Assembly (NCBI RefSeq): GCF_025628895.1
Contig: NZ_JAOTJC010000007.1
Location: 372,001-436,000 of the forward strand
Direction of reading: 5' to 3'
Source: Alteromonas salexigens
GTDB lineage: Bacteria > Pseudomonadota > Gammaproteobacteria > Enterobacterales > Alteromonadaceae
DNA length: 64,000 nt
Made by a program: the position numbers and the translations under genes. This document shows, one piece after another, positions 1 through 10,000 of the stretch. Within the stretch, counting starts at the first letter, position 1, and each line of letters begins with the position of its first letter. The notes beneath the pieces were generated by a model. That model was given only the letters and a program-made list of their open reading frames with translations, was not told where the DNA came from and did not search any database.

Positions 1-247
1 CGATAGCATCGGAAATATTGTCGTGGTTATCTACCCGTACCCACTGCTGGCTGCCCATTGCCGTGCCGCCGCGCAGTTTGTACTTTTCTTCCCATACGGT
101 ATGTACCCGGTGAATGCCGATAGCATCACAGGTACGCACAATAGCCGACACATTGTGAGGCTTGTGCACGTTTTCCAGGCATACCGTAAGGTCGGTCTGC
201 CGTTTCGCCAGTACATCTCGGATGCGCTGGTATCGCTCTGGCGACAT
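1..247 (-). CDS. trmH: tRNA (guanosine-18-2'-O)-methyltransferase, N-terminal part
   Basis: SpoU/TrmH-family methyltransferase that would 2'-O-methylate G18 of tRNA with S-adenosylmethionine. Only the first 82 residues lie in the window; the gene runs off the left edge. The visible part has the SPOUT motif 1 pattern (N32, A35, R38 in HNVSAIVRT) followed by a GGTAMGSQQW stretch typical of TrmH. The ATG at 247 sits 4 bases after the ridA stop, so it is probably translated from the same mRNA as spoT and ridA. This spoT-ridA-trmH order is usual in related bacteria. Confidence 0.88.
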   Translation of the reverse strand, partial: MSPERYQRIRDVLAKRQTDLTVCLENVHKPHNVSAIVRTCDAIGIHRVHTVWEEKYKLRGGTAMGSQQWVRVDNHDNISDAI

Positions 248-251
248 GTGC

Positions 252-638
252 TTACTCCGGCAGCTCCATAACCCCATCAATTTCAATCTGCGCGCCTTTC
301 GGCAACGCAGATACCTGTACCGCAGCACGGGCCGGATACGGCTTACTGAAATACTGGCTCATGATGTCGTTCACTGTGGCGAATTGCCCCAGGTCGGTCA
401 GGAAAATATTGATTTTAACCAGGTCATTGGTGGTACCACCGGCAGCTTCGCACACGGCCTGAATGTTATTGAAAACCTGCGTGGCCTGCTCGGCAAACTC
501 GTCAGAGACCATTTCCATGGTGTCTGGTACCAGCGGGATCTGGCCCGACAGATAAACGGTAGTGCCGGCTTTCACGGCCTGACTGTAAGTGCCAATAGCG
601 GCGGGAGCGCGATCAGTCTGAATAATCGATTTCGACAT
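252..638 (-). CDS. ridA: RidA family reactive enamine/imine deaminase
   Basis: A 128-residue RidA (YjgF/YER057c/UK114) protein, full length for the family. It hydrolyses reactive 2-aminoacrylate-type enamines released by PLP enzymes such as threonine dehydratase. The conserved catalytic-pocket Arg104 (in [10 protein letters not shown]) and Glu119 (in AQIEID) are present, as is the N-terminal GTYSQAV segment. It lies 23 bases after spoT and just before trmH on the same strand, so the three probably form one transcript. Identification is by family motifs; the exact substrate is not shown by the sequence. Confidence 0.92.
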   Translation of the reverse strand: MSKSIIQTDRAPAAIGTYSQAVKAGTTVYLSGQIPLVPDTMEMVSDEFAEQATQVFNNIQAVCEAAGGTTNDLVKINIFLTDLGQFATVNDIMSQYFSKPYPARAAVQVSALPKGAQIEIDGVMELPE

Positions 639-661
639 AGTAGATCCTGTTCGTTGTCTCG

Positions 662-2770
662 TTAGTGTCTGGATTGACTGTGACGGGAGACGCGTTGCAC
701 CTCTGGCATGGTGCGTATTTTGCGCATGACGCGCGCCAGATGCACACGATTGTGCGTGGTAAGTTCAATATCAATGAAGTAGATATTGCTTTCTTTCTCT
801 TCTGTTTGCAGCCCGATAATGTTCGAGTCGCAGCCAGAAATGGTGTTCGTGAGGGTCGCCAGAGTGCCCTGATGGTTGTACAGCTCAATACGCAGCGACG
901 CTTTAAATTCACCCTGCAGTTTGTCGTCCCACTGCATGGGCAACACCCGCTGAGGCTCTTCACGGCTCAGTTTACGGATATTGGTACAGCCGGTCTGGTG
1001 AATAGTCATGCCTCGGCCGGGGCTTAGCACAGCCACAATCTCATCATCGGGGATGGGATAACAACAGCGCGCATAATGTACCAGTAAGCCTTCGGTGCCG
1101 CGAATGGCCACATGCCCTTTCTTGTCAGGCAAATCGCCGCTTTCGCCCAGTAACCGGCGCGCCACAATGGCACTCAGCTCGTTACCCAGCCCAATGTCCA
1201 CCAGCAGCGAATCAAAATCACGGTGTTTGGTTTCTGCTACTACCCGTTCAATATCATCCTGATCGATGTTTTCCAGCTTCACCGCACCCAGTGCGTGACG
1301 CAGCAGACGGTTACCCATATTGACCGCCTCCTCAGAGTGTTGTTTTCTGAGGTACTGACGGATGCGGGTACGTGCCCGGGCACTGACCACAAAGTTCAGC
1401 CAGTTGGCGTTGGGTTTTGCCTTCGGCGAGGTAATAATTTCTACGGTCTGACCGTTTTCCAGCGGTTTACTGAGGCTGTAATTGCGCCGCTCTACCCGCA
1501 CACCCACACAGGTGTTGCCGATATCGGAATGCACCGCGTAGGCAAAGTCGACGGCGGTAGCACCGGTGGGTAATTCTATAATCCGGCCATCCGGAGTAAA
1601 TACGTAAATTTCATCGGGGAACAGATCGGTTTTGACCGACTCGATGAATTCAAACGATGAACTGGCCGACTGTTGCAACTCCAGCAGTGACTGCATCCAC
1701 TTACGTGCCCGTAACTGGGCGGTGGTATCGCTGTCACCGGGCTCTTTGTACAACCAGTGGGCCGCCACCCCTTTATCGGCCATTTGATCCATGGCCTGGG
1801 TACGGATTTGCACTTCCACCGGGATCCCGTGGGGACCCACCAGCGAGGTATGCAGCGACTGATAGCCGTTGGTTCGGGGAATGGCAATGTAATCTTTAAA
1901 ACGGGTTTCAATGGGCTTGTACAAACTGTGCATCGCGCCCAGCGAACGGTAACAGTTGTCTACCGTGTCGACCACAATCCGGAACGCATAGATGTCCATT
2001 ACCTCGTTGAACATCAGTTCTTTGTTTTTCATTTTGCGGTAAATGGAGTACAGATGCTTTTCCCGGCCCAGCACCGTTGCGGCAATGCCGTATTCGGTGA
2101 TGCGGGTTTCCAGCTCGTCGCGGATGTTATCGATAATTTCTTTACGGTTACCCCGGGCCTGCTTCACGGCTGACTTCAGCGCGCGGTGTCGCATGGGGTA
2201 CATAGCCTGAAAACCTAAGTCTTCGAGCTCGTTTTTGACCTCATGAATACCCAGCCGGTGGGCGATGGGCGCGTAGATCTCGAGGGTCTCAAGGGCAATC
2301 CGGCGGCGTTTATCCGGCCGCAGCGCGCCTAAGGTGCGCATATTGTGGGTGCGGTCGGCCAGCTTGATGAGGATCACCCGAATGTCCTGCACCATCGCCA
2401 TCATCATTTTGCGGAAGTTTTCGGCCTGGGCTTCCTGTTTGCTGTTAAAGGCAATTTTTTCCAGCTTACTCACGCCTTCCACCAGCTCTGCCACAGTGTC
2501 ACCGAACGACGCCGCTAAATCTTCCTGGCTGTAGTGGGTATCTTCAATCACATCGTGAAGCAGCGCTGCCATCAGCGTTTCGTGATCCAGATGCATGTCG
2601 GCAAGAATGCCTGCCACCGCCACCGGGTGGGTAATGTACGGATCGCCACTGGAGCGCATTTGACCGTCATGGGCTTCATGCGCCAGCACGAACGCCTCCT
2701 GCACCAGTGTGACGCGGTCAGCTGGCAGGTACTCGGCGATTTTTTGTTTTAACCCTTCAAACAGATACAC
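662..2770 (-). CDS. spoT: Bifunctional (p)ppGpp synthetase/hydrolase SpoT
   Basis: A 702-residue RelA/SpoT homologue of normal length. The N-terminal HD hydrolase domain is intact (HD pair at 72-73 in LLHDVIED), so ppGpp hydrolysis is expected. The synthetase domain follows ([13 protein letters not shown], then [17 protein letters not shown]). After that come a TGS domain ([20 protein letters not shown]), a helical region, and a C-terminal ACT domain over roughly the last 75 residues. An intact HD motif favours SpoT over RelA. It lies in the usual gmk-rpoZ-spoT order; a strong hairpin separates it from rpoZ, so it may have its own promoter. Confidence 0.95.
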   Translation of the reverse strand: MYLFEGLKQKIAEYLPADRVTLVQEAFVLAHEAHDGQMRSSGDPYITHPVAVAGILADMHLDHETLMAALLHDVIEDTHYSQEDLAASFGDTVAELVEGVSKLEKIAFNSKQEAQAENFRKMMMAMVQDIRVILIKLADRTHNMRTLGALRPDKRRRIALETLEIYAPIAHRLGIHEVKNELEDLGFQAMYPMRHRALKSAVKQARGNRKEIIDNIRDELETRITEYGIAATVLGREKHLYSIYRKMKNKELMFNEVMDIYAFRIVVDTVDNCYRSLGAMHSLYKPIETRFKDYIAIPRTNGYQSLHTSLVGPHGIPVEVQIRTQAMDQMADKGVAAHWLYKEPGDSDTTAQLRARKWMQSLLELQQSASSSFEFIESVKTDLFPDEIYVFTPDGRIIELPTGATAVDFAYAVHSDIGNTCVGVRVERRNYSLSKPLENGQTVEIITSPKAKPNANWLNFVVSARARTRIRQYLRKQHSEEAVNMGNRLLRHALGAVKLENIDQDDIERVVAETKHRDFDSLLVDIGLGNELSAIVARRLLGESGDLPDKKGHVAIRGTEGLLVHYARCCYPIPDDEIVAVLSPGRGMTIHQTGCTNIRKLSREEPQRVLPMQWDDKLQGEFKASLRIELYNHQGTLATLTNTISGCDSNIIGLQTEEKESNIYFIDIELTTHNRVHLARVMRKIRTMPEVQRVSRHSQSRH

Positions 2771-2848
2771 GGCAGGTAATGAAGTCCATTGAATTGTTAG
2801 TAAATGTCACCGTTAAGAATACGGTGAAATAAGGGGAAAGCCAATGCC

Positions 2849-2885
2849 AAAACGCCAGCGCACTTTGTTCAAGTACACTGGCGTT
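2849..2885 (-). terminator. Rho-independent-type hairpin after rpoZ
   Basis: Inverted repeat AACGCCAG (2851-2858) with CTGGCGTT (2878-2885). The inner segments also pair, with two G-U wobbles, giving a stem of about 15 bp and a 5-base loop. Read on the minus strand it is followed by TTTT. It lies 32 bases after the rpoZ stop and about 80 bases before spoT, so it should terminate or attenuate rpoZ transcription before spoT. Confidence 0.6.
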
Positions 2886-2916
2886 CTTAATGGGGTATTA
2901 CGCGCGTGGGGCGTAA

Positions 2917-3189
2917 TTACTGCTCAGAAAGGATATTGGCTACCGATGCAAACTCGGCGCTGTCCTGTTGTTCCTGATCGCGCAGATGTTCCTGTTCCAG
3001 CGTACTGGCATCTACCAGGCCTTCTTCAATTTCACGCAGCGCAGTAACCGTGGGCTTGTCATTCCCCACATCAACCAGCGGATCTTTTCCTTCAGTGGCA
3101 ATTTGACGGGCACGGCGTGCTGCAACCAGCACCAGGTCAAAGCGGTTACCAATCTTATCTACAGCATCTTCTACGGTTACGCGAGCCAT
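2917..3189 (-). CDS. rpoZ: DNA-directed RNA polymerase omega subunit
   Basis: A 90-residue omega subunit, which binds the beta' C-terminus and helps assemble RNA polymerase. The protein opens with [20 protein letters not shown] and continues with [12 protein letters not shown], both hallmarks of the family. The frame is open further upstream, but the conserved start is the ATG at 3189 with AGAAAC just ahead of it. It is followed by a hairpin terminator and then spoT, with gmk upstream. Confidence 0.95.
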   Translation of the reverse strand: MARVTVEDAVDKIGNRFDLVLVAARRARQIATEGKDPLVDVGNDKPTVTALREIEEGLVDASTLEQEHLRDQEQQDSAEFASVANILSEQ

Positions 3190-3305
3190 TAGTTTCTCCG
3201 AAAATAGGTTGAGCGAGTATTTCAAAAAACGGCCGCGTAGTATATAACACCGCTGGCCGCGATCCTAGTGTTTTGTGCGATTTAACAACAACGGGATCCG
3301 CGATC

Positions 3306-3950
<645 letters not shown>

Positions 3951-4090
3951 TTAATTAGTATTATCAGCAATTGGTCATTTCAGGGCACAATGGTAGCATA
4001 ATGTGATGCTAAGCCGGAACGCTAGCCACAGACGGTTTTTGTGACGGTAACCACCACCCGAATTGCTGACAATTGAAAGGACAGGTTCAG

Positions 4091-4762
4091 ATGAGTGAGA
4101 GTTTATTACCCTGCGTCGAGATTAACCCCGCCCAGGAGGCGACAGCCTGTGTTATCTGGCTGCATGGTCTGGGTGATTCCGGGCACGGCTTTGCCCCCAT
4201 CGTGCCGGAACTGAAACTGCCCGACGAGCCCGCTATCCGGTTCCTGTTCCCCCATGCGCCTGAACGCCCGGTAACCATTAATAATGGTATGCGTATGCGC
4301 GCCTGGTACGACATTAAGTCGCTGGATTTTAACAGCCGCGCCGACTTAGACGGGGTGCTGGACTCAGCAGCTCAGGTAGAACGGTTAATCGAATCCGAGA
4401 TTGAAAAGGGGATCCCCGCTGATCGTATTCTGCTGGCCGGGTTCTCTCAGGGCGGTGTGATTGCGTTGCACCTGGCTGCCCGCTATTCCCGCAAACTGGC
4501 AGGCGTATTGGCGCTGTCTACGTATATGTGTGAGCCTGACCGGCTGGCCAGTGAAGCCAGTGATGTGAATCGCGACACGCCCATCATGATGGCCCACGGC
4601 GAACAAGACGAAGTAGTGCCCATGGTACTGGGCAAGATGGCCTATGAGGCACTGAAAAGCAGTGACTTCACCGTGTCCTGGCACAGCTACACCATGCAGC
4701 ACAACGTGTGTCTGCAGGAGCTTAAAGACATCAGCCACTTTATCAGCGAGCGCTTCGCCTAA
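4091..4762 (+). CDS. Alpha/beta hydrolase, carboxylesterase/acyl-protein thioesterase type
   Basis: A 223-residue serine hydrolase of the phospholipase/carboxylesterase family (abhydrolase_2). It has the oxyanion region WLHGLGDSGHGF, the nucleophile elbow GFSQGG with Ser119, and a late Asp in GEQDEVVP. The catalytic His is probably the one in TMQHNV, where most relatives have GHSV/GHEI, so the His context is slightly unusual. The ATG at 4091 was chosen because AGGA precedes it by 9 bases; an upstream TTG at 4073 is less likely. Substrate is unknown; such enzymes cleave short acyl esters. Confidence 0.85.
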   Translation: MSESLLPCVEINPAQEATACVIWLHGLGDSGHGFAPIVPELKLPDEPAIRFLFPHAPERPVTINNGMRMRAWYDIKSLDFNSRADLDGVLDSAAQVERLIESEIEKGIPADRILLAGFSQGGVIALHLAARYSRKLAGVLALSTYMCEPDRLASEASDVNRDTPIMMAHGEQDEVVPMVLGKMAYEALKSSDFTVSWHSYTMQHNVCLQELKDISHFISERFA

Positions 4763-4892
4763 CCTGCCGTTACTGGCTGTGGGCATCCGGCAGCCAGCAA
4801 TTGATTGACTGCGGTCACAGGTTCCCGGTGCGTGATGCAGTGGTTTTCGCTAGAATGCTCGTATTACTGAGCAGACATCACGCAGGACACCC

Positions 4893-5828
4893 ATGACCGC
4901 GACCACTTCACGCACTATTCGTATTGCCACCCGCAAAAGTAAGCTGGCCATGTGGCAGGCCGAATTCGTCCAGGCTGAACTACTTAAACACCACCCTCAC
5001 CTGACCGTGGAACTGGTGCCAATGAGCACCCAGGGCGACCGTATTCTGGATACGCCGCTGGCTAAAATTGGCGGTAAAGGGCTGTTTATTAAAGAACTGG
5101 AAGTGGCCATGCTGGAAGGACGCGCCGACATTGCGGTGCATTCAATGAAAGATGTGCCGGTGGCCTTCCCCGAAGAGTTTGGCCTGCACGCTATCTGTGA
5201 GCGGGAAAACCCCTTTGACGCATTTGTTTCCAACCACTTCGACTCACTGGATGCGCTGCCGGAAGGCGCGGTAGTCGGTACCTCCAGTCTGCGTCGGCAG
5301 TGCCAAATTCGTAAGCACCGGCCCGATCTGCAAATTCGCGACCTGCGCGGGAATGTGAATACCCGCCTGGCGAAACTCGATAACGGCGATTACGACGCCA
5401 TTATTCTGGCCGCCGCCGGTTTGATCCGTCTGGAAATGGCAGACCGCATTAAGGCACCGCTGCCGCCGGAAATCTCCCTGCCCGCAGTTGGCCAGGGTGC
5501 CGTTGGCATTGAATGCCGTAATGACGATGCCGAGTTGATTGCGCTGCTGACCGACCTGAATCATCACGATACCCGCACCCGGGTTACCGCAGAGCGGGCC
5601 ATGAACACCCGGCTGGAAGGCGGTTGCCAGGTGCCGATTGGCAGTTACGCCACCCTGGATAACGACGTGCTGACCATCACCGGTATGGTAGGCAAGCCAG
5701 ACGGCACCACGCTGTTGTTTGCGTCTGCGACCGGCGACCGGTCGCGGGCCGAAGAGCTTGGCGTGGAAGTGGCAGAATCCCTGCTCGAACAAGGGGCGGG
5801 TGAAATCTTGCAGGCTCTGTACAACTAA
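4893..5828 (+). CDS. hemC: Hydroxymethylbilane synthase (porphobilinogen deaminase)
   Basis: A 311-residue HemC, joining four porphobilinogens into hydroxymethylbilane in tetrapyrrole synthesis. The dipyrromethane-cofactor cysteine is Cys245 in [13 protein letters not shown]. Other family blocks are [33 protein letters not shown] and [12 protein letters not shown] lies 6 bases before the ATG. It heads a probable hemC-hemD-hemX-hemY operon; the next start is 4 bases after its stop. Confidence 0.97.
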   Translation: MTATTSRTIRIATRKSKLAMWQAEFVQAELLKHHPHLTVELVPMSTQGDRILDTPLAKIGGKGLFIKELEVAMLEGRADIAVHSMKDVPVAFPEEFGLHAICERENPFDAFVSNHFDSLDALPEGAVVGTSSLRRQCQIRKHRPDLQIRDLRGNVNTRLAKLDNGDYDAIILAAAGLIRLEMADRIKAPLPPEISLPAVGQGAVGIECRNDDAELIALLTDLNHHDTRTRVTAERAMNTRLEGGCQVPIGSYATLDNDVLTITGMVGKPDGTTLLFASATGDRSRAEELGVEVAESLLEQGAGEILQALYN

Positions 5829-5832
5829 CCTT

Positions 5833-6549
5833 ATGTACCTGATTACCCGCCCCCGTCCTAAGCTGAACGCCACTGCCACGGCTTTTACGGAGGCGGGGCT
5901 TACTGCCGCCGTTATTGCTACCAGTGATATTGACTATTGTCAGCCTGACATTGACGCTCTGCGTCAACGGTTGCAGGCTGAACCACCCCAGACGCCGCTC
6001 GTGGTAACCAGTGTGTTTGCCGCCCAGGTGTTGCTGGACCTGCCCGCTCAGTATATAGCTAAGCGACATATTGTTGCGGTGGGTGACGCTACAGCCCGTG
6101 CCTTGGCGCAATGCAACACAGTCATTGTGATCCCGCAGCCGCAGACATCCGAAGGCGTGCTGGCGCTGCCGGCACTGTCCGCAGCACAATGTCGGTCAGT
6201 GGTTATAATAAAGGGTGAAGGGGGACGTACCGCCATCGCTGATACACTAATATCGCGGGGCATTGCGGTAGCTGCGTACTGTGTATATCGCCGGGTGCGG
6301 TTAGCCGAACCGATACAATCGAACCATTGGCAGTGGTCGCACGTAAAAGGCATCATTGCCACCAGTGAAGAGATGGCGAGTCAGTTATGGCAACAGGCGC
6401 CACAGGCGCAAGCCGCTGCCCTTCCCTGGCTGACAGTCAGTGAACGGGTGGCCTGCGCTATTCGGGCACTGGGGGTTAAGGACGTTGCCGTTAGCGCTGG
6501 TGCTAGCGACCACGCATTGATAAAGTGGGTTAAGGAATTCTGGGAGTAG
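5833..6549 (+). CDS. hemD: Uroporphyrinogen-III synthase
   Basis: A 238-residue HemD, which cyclises hydroxymethylbilane to uroporphyrinogen III with D-ring inversion. HemD is poorly conserved, so the call rests on the N-terminal LITRPRP, the C-terminal TVSERVACAIRALGVKDV region, the length, and the position directly after hemC. The frame is open from 5719 inside hemC; the ATG at 5833, 4 bases after the hemC stop, gives the standard N-terminus. hemX follows after 3 bases. Confidence 0.9.
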   Translation: MYLITRPRPKLNATATAFTEAGLTAAVIATSDIDYCQPDIDALRQRLQAEPPQTPLVVTSVFAAQVLLDLPAQYIAKRHIVAVGDATARALAQCNTVIVIPQPQTSEGVLALPALSAAQCRSVVIIKGEGGRTAIADTLISRGIAVAAYCVYRRVRLAEPIQSNHWQWSHVKGIIATSEEMASQLWQQAPQAQAAALPWLTVSERVACAIRALGVKDVAVSAGASDHALIKWVKEFWE

Positions 6550-6552
6550 AAC

Positions 6553-7773
6553 ATGAGTAACCACAACGACAAGGACAAGCCGGAGGAGGCCTTACCGCCA
6601 GCTACCGTATCTGATGAGCCACCCGCCTCTGAGCATGTGGAACCCGCACCTACCGAAACCGACACCGAGTCAGAGACTGACAATCAACCCGAACCGCCTA
6701 AAAAAGCCAAAACCGGCGCGCTTTGGTTTATGGTGATAGTGTGTCTGCTATTAATTTTTGCCCTGGCTGGCGGTGCTTATTGGTACGAGACCCAGCGCAC
6801 TGATAACTCCCAGGCGTTAGCGGATGCTCAGCGTACTCAGAGCGATCAGGTTAACGAGTTACAATCCACCTTGTCGACGCTGCGCAGTGAACTGGCCGCA
6901 CTGAAAAATGAACGGCAGACCCTGCGCGGTGAACTGGATAATCTTGCCAGCAGTGATCAGGAAATTATTCAGCAGTCAAAGTCTGTGCAGCAACAAACCG
7001 AGTCACTGCAGCAGCAAATTGAAAACCTGGAAGGTCGCCGTCCTGCCGACTGGCTGATTGCAGAAGCCGACTACCTGGTGCGCATGGCCGGCCGCAAACT
7101 GTGGTTGGAACAGGATGTCCGCACCGCCATTATGCTGTTGGTGAATGCCGATAAGCGCTTGAAATCACTGGCCGACCCCTCCGTATTGCCGGTGCGGGCC
7201 AAACTGGCTGAAGATATTCAGGCATTGCAACAACTCAACCCTATTTCCCACACCTCTGTGGCGCTGGCCTTGTCTGGCATGCTCGGTCAGGTTAAGGCCC
7301 TGCCCCTGGATACCTTTGAAAAGCCCGCTGGCACCGGTGACACCAGTGGCAGTGAGGTGTCCGACTCACCTGACGACTGGCTGGCTAATCTGAAAGCGGT
7401 GTGGCGTTCGCTGGTTAACGACTTTTTGTCTGTGAAGGAACTGGATGGTCCGGTGGAGCCGGTGATGAGCCAGGAAACCCGTTGGCTCATAAAAGAGCAG
7501 CTGCGTTTTCAGCTAATGAATGCCCAGTCCGCCGCACTGAATGCCAACCAGCCACTGTATAACCAGTCGCTGCAAAACGCGCTGGCCATACTGAAAGAAA
7601 AATTCAGTATGGATGATGCCAAAGTGAGTGGCTTTATCACTGCCCTGAACAACCTCATCGAAACCGACGTCAGCCGTGAAATTCCTACCAAGCTGGCCGC
7701 TCAGCAGCCACTGGAAAATCTGCTCGAGCAAAGGGTTAAACAAGTCTTCGGGCAAGGAGCCAGTGCACTATGA
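6553..7773 (+). CDS. hemX: HemX-like membrane protein
   Basis: A 406-residue protein of the proteobacterial HemX family (once annotated as uroporphyrinogen-III C-methyltransferase, activity not established). It has an acidic, Pro/Glu-rich cytoplasmic N-terminus (1-55), one transmembrane helix (about 56-77) and a Gln-rich coiled coil (about 85-160). The family segment RPADWLIAEADYLVRMAGRKLWLE follows in two blocks. It lies between hemD and hemY and overlaps hemY by 4 bases (ATGA), so the two are translationally coupled. A role in organising heme synthesis at the membrane is a guess. Confidence 0.85.
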   Translation: MSNHNDKDKPEEALPPATVSDEPPASEHVEPAPTETDTESETDNQPEPPKKAKTGALWFMVIVCLLLIFALAGGAYWYETQRTDNSQALADAQRTQSDQVNELQSTLSTLRSELAALKNERQTLRGELDNLASSDQEIIQQSKSVQQQTESLQQQIENLEGRRPADWLIAEADYLVRMAGRKLWLEQDVRTAIMLLVNADKRLKSLADPSVLPVRAKLAEDIQALQQLNPISHTSVALALSGMLGQVKALPLDTFEKPAGTGDTSGSEVSDSPDDWLANLKAVWRSLVNDFLSVKELDGPVEPVMSQETRWLIKEQLRFQLMNAQSAALNANQPLYNQSLQNALAILKEKFSMDDAKVSGFITALNNLIETDVSREIPTKLAAQQPLENLLEQRVKQVFGQGASAL

Positions 7774-8945
7774 GACGGTTGCTGATTGCCTTGTTATTTA
7801 TTGTGGTCGTGGTGGCGGCAATGATTGCGGCACCCATGATCATTGGCGAAAAAGGTTATGTGCTCATTACCATGGGCAACACAGCCATAGAAATGACCGT
7901 GATCAGTCTGGTAATTTCGGTTGTGGTAGGGCTGGTTGCGCTGTGGATAGTACTTAAACTGGTGTTCTGGATAGCCAGCCTGTTCAAAGGCTCTCACCGT
8001 TGGTTTGGGAAACTGGGCGAGCGCCGTCGCAAGCGGGCGTTTTATCGTGGCCTGCAGGCGCTGGTAGAAGGTCAGTTAGAGGATGCCAAAAAGGCTTTTC
8101 AGCACACCACCGACGGTGACTTTGACGGCGTTAATTATTTAGCGGCCGCCCAGGTCGCCCGGGCGCTGGATGAGAAAGAGCGGGTGCGAGCCCTGCTGAG
8201 TGAAGCTCAAGACTACCCCAATGCAAAAGTCGCAGCCACCCTGGTACAGGCGCGGCTGGACATGGAAGAAGGCAACCATGAACACGCCTATGAGCGCTTA
8301 GACAAACTGGACGAGAAAAACGCCGACCATACTCAGGTAGTGAAGCTAAAAGCCGAGTGTCTGGCCCGGCTTGGCCGCTGGCAGACACTGGAAGACAATC
8401 TGCCGGGATGGAAAAAACACCTGGATAAACCCAGTTTCACCCGCTGGTCGCAGCAAATTGCCAAGGGTAAGTTTGCCGAGATAGCCAGCAAGCAGGGCGC
8501 CAATGCCCTGAAGCAGCACTGGCAAACGCTACCCCGTAAGTTACGGCACGATACCGCCTATCAGGCCGCCTACGTACAACAACTCCTGGAACAGGGTATG
8601 CACAGCGATGCGCAGGACTGTTTGTTGGAATGGCAAAAACGGGGGCCCGAGCCGGAATTTCTGCCGTTGATGAAACAGCTCAATCTGGCCAATGCGGCAC
8701 CAACCCTGGCGGCACTGGAAAAGTGGATCAAGAAAGACAGTGACAACCCCGCGCTGTATTCCACACTGGGCCATGTGGCCTTCCATGCCGGCGATGATGC
8801 ACTGGCGGAAAAGGCGCTGATGAAAGCCATCACGCTGTCAGAAGACAAGCAAGACTTGCTGGTGTTATCCCAGCTTAGTGAGCAGCATCATGATAGTGCC
8901 AAAGCACTGACGTTCTATAAGCAAGGTATGGCCCTGGCGGAGTAA
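7770..8945 (+). CDS. hemY: HemY-like membrane protein with TPR repeats
   Basis: A 391-residue proteobacterial HemY (heme biosynthesis-associated TPR protein, not the protoporphyrinogen oxidase of the same name). Two N-terminal membrane helices (about 4-24 and 43-66) are followed by a helical-repeat region with TPR-like units, for example ALVEGQLEDAKKAFQHT near 95 and NPALYSTLGHVAFHAGDDALAEKAL near 325. The start overlaps the hemX stop. It is the last gene of the hem operon and is followed by a hairpin. Function is only known by association with heme genes. Confidence 0.85.
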   Translation: MRRLLIALLFIVVVVAAMIAAPMIIGEKGYVLITMGNTAIEMTVISLVISVVVGLVALWIVLKLVFWIASLFKGSHRWFGKLGERRRKRAFYRGLQALVEGQLEDAKKAFQHTTDGDFDGVNYLAAAQVARALDEKERVRALLSEAQDYPNAKVAATLVQARLDMEEGNHEHAYERLDKLDEKNADHTQVVKLKAECLARLGRWQTLEDNLPGWKKHLDKPSFTRWSQQIAKGKFAEIASKQGANALKQHWQTLPRKLRHDTAYQAAYVQQLLEQGMHSDAQDCLLEWQKRGPEPEFLPLMKQLNLANAAPTLAALEKWIKKDSDNPALYSTLGHVAFHAGDDALAEKALMKAITLSEDKQDLLVLSQLSEQHHDSAKALTFYKQGMALAE

Positions 8946-8957
8946 CCAGGCATTGGC

Positions 8958-8979
8958 ATCACCGGCTGTGGCCGGTGAT
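8958..8979. terminator. Perfect hairpin between convergent hemY and fbpC
   Basis: ATCACCGGC (8958-8966) and GCCGGTGAT (8971-8979) form a perfect 9-bp stem with a TGTG loop, 12 bases after the hemY stop and 4 bases before the fbpC stop. There is no clear T-run on either strand, so it may be a weak two-way terminator or an mRNA 3'-end stabiliser. Confidence 0.45.
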
Positions 8980-8983
8980 CTCA

Positions 8984-10000
8984 TCAGGCTTCTTTGGCGA
9001 ACGCCGCTAACGGGTGGGTAGTAGTGAGTTCCAGTTTGGCCCGTTCACCGGGCTGCAGGGCATTTTCGTGACTCACCCGTACTTTCATCTGGGTACCATT
9101 ATCCAGCGTCACCGCATAGAGGCGGCTTTCCCCTTCGTAACGCTCCCAGTCTACGGTACTATTGGCAGCATCACTGTGCGAGACCAGTGACAAATCGTCC
9201 GGCCGCACCAGAATATCCACCGCCCCACTGGCACCATTTACCGGCGTACCCGGGACCTCACCGATATCTGTTTTGGCATTGCCGTCATGCAGCACGGCCG
9301 GTAAAAAACTGGCTTCTCCCAGAAAGCGTGCCACAAAGCGGCTGGCAGGCGTGGCATAACAGGTTTCCGGGGTGTCTATCTGATCCAGCACACCCTTATT
9401 CAGAATGCCTACCCGGTCGCCTACCGATAAGGCTTCTTCCTGATCATGGGTCACCCAGATAGCCGGCACACCGGCTTCTTTCAGGGCGCCACGAATTTCC
9501 CAGCGTAAGCTGTCTTTAAGGGCGGCATCCAGATTGGACAGCGGCTCGTCCAGCAGCACGAAGGCAGGTTCATGAGCCAACGTACGCGCCAACGCGACCC
9601 GCTGTTTTTGTCCACCGGAAAGCTGACCCGGCTTGGCATCGCGAAACTGCTCCATACCCAACAGCTCCAGCCAGTGATCGGCCAGCGACGTGTCCTTCAG
9701 CCGGAAGCAAACATTGTCTGCCACCGTCATATGCGGGAACAGGGCAAAGTCCTGAAACACCATGCCCACGTGACGCTTCTCCGGCGGCACCATTTTCTGG
9801 GGCGTAGCACGCCAGCGGCCCAGTTCAATGGCGCCGTCAGAAATAGGGATAAGCCCGGCCAGCGCCTGCAATATGGTGGTTTTGCCGCAACCGGTAGGGC
9901 CTACCAGCATCAGTATTTCGTCATGATCCAGCTCAATATTTAGGTTGTCTACCACCCGGGTAGCCCCATAATTCACACACAAATTACTGACTTTCAGCAT
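8984..10000 (-). CDS. fbpC: Iron(III) ABC transporter ATP-binding protein
   Basis: A 338-residue FbpC-type ATPase. It has Walker A GPTGCGKTT (34-42), the ABC signature LSGGQKQRVALARTLA, Walker B FVLLDEPLSNLD, and the switch His in VTHDQEEAL. A C-terminal TOBE-like regulatory region of about 110 residues follows, as in ferric-iron importers. Its ATG overlaps the permease stop by one base (TAATG). It energises uptake through the permease encoded just upstream. Transport substrate is inferred from the fbpA neighbour and the Fur-like site at the operon head. Confidence 0.9.
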   Translation of the reverse strand: MLKVSNLCVNYGATRVVDNLNIELDHDEILMLVGPTGCGKTTILQALAGLIPISDGAIELGRWRATPQKMVPPEKRHVGMVFQDFALFPHMTVADNVCFRLKDTSLADHWLELLGMEQFRDAKPGQLSGGQKQRVALARTLAHEPAFVLLDEPLSNLDAALKDSLRWEIRGALKEAGVPAIWVTHDQEEALSVGDRVGILNKGVLDQIDTPETCYATPASRFVARFLGEASFLPAVLHDGNAKTDIGEVPGTPVNGASGAVDILVRPDDLSLVSHSDAANSTVDWERYEGESRLYAVTLDNGTQMKVRVSHENALQPGERAKLELTTTHPLAAFAKEA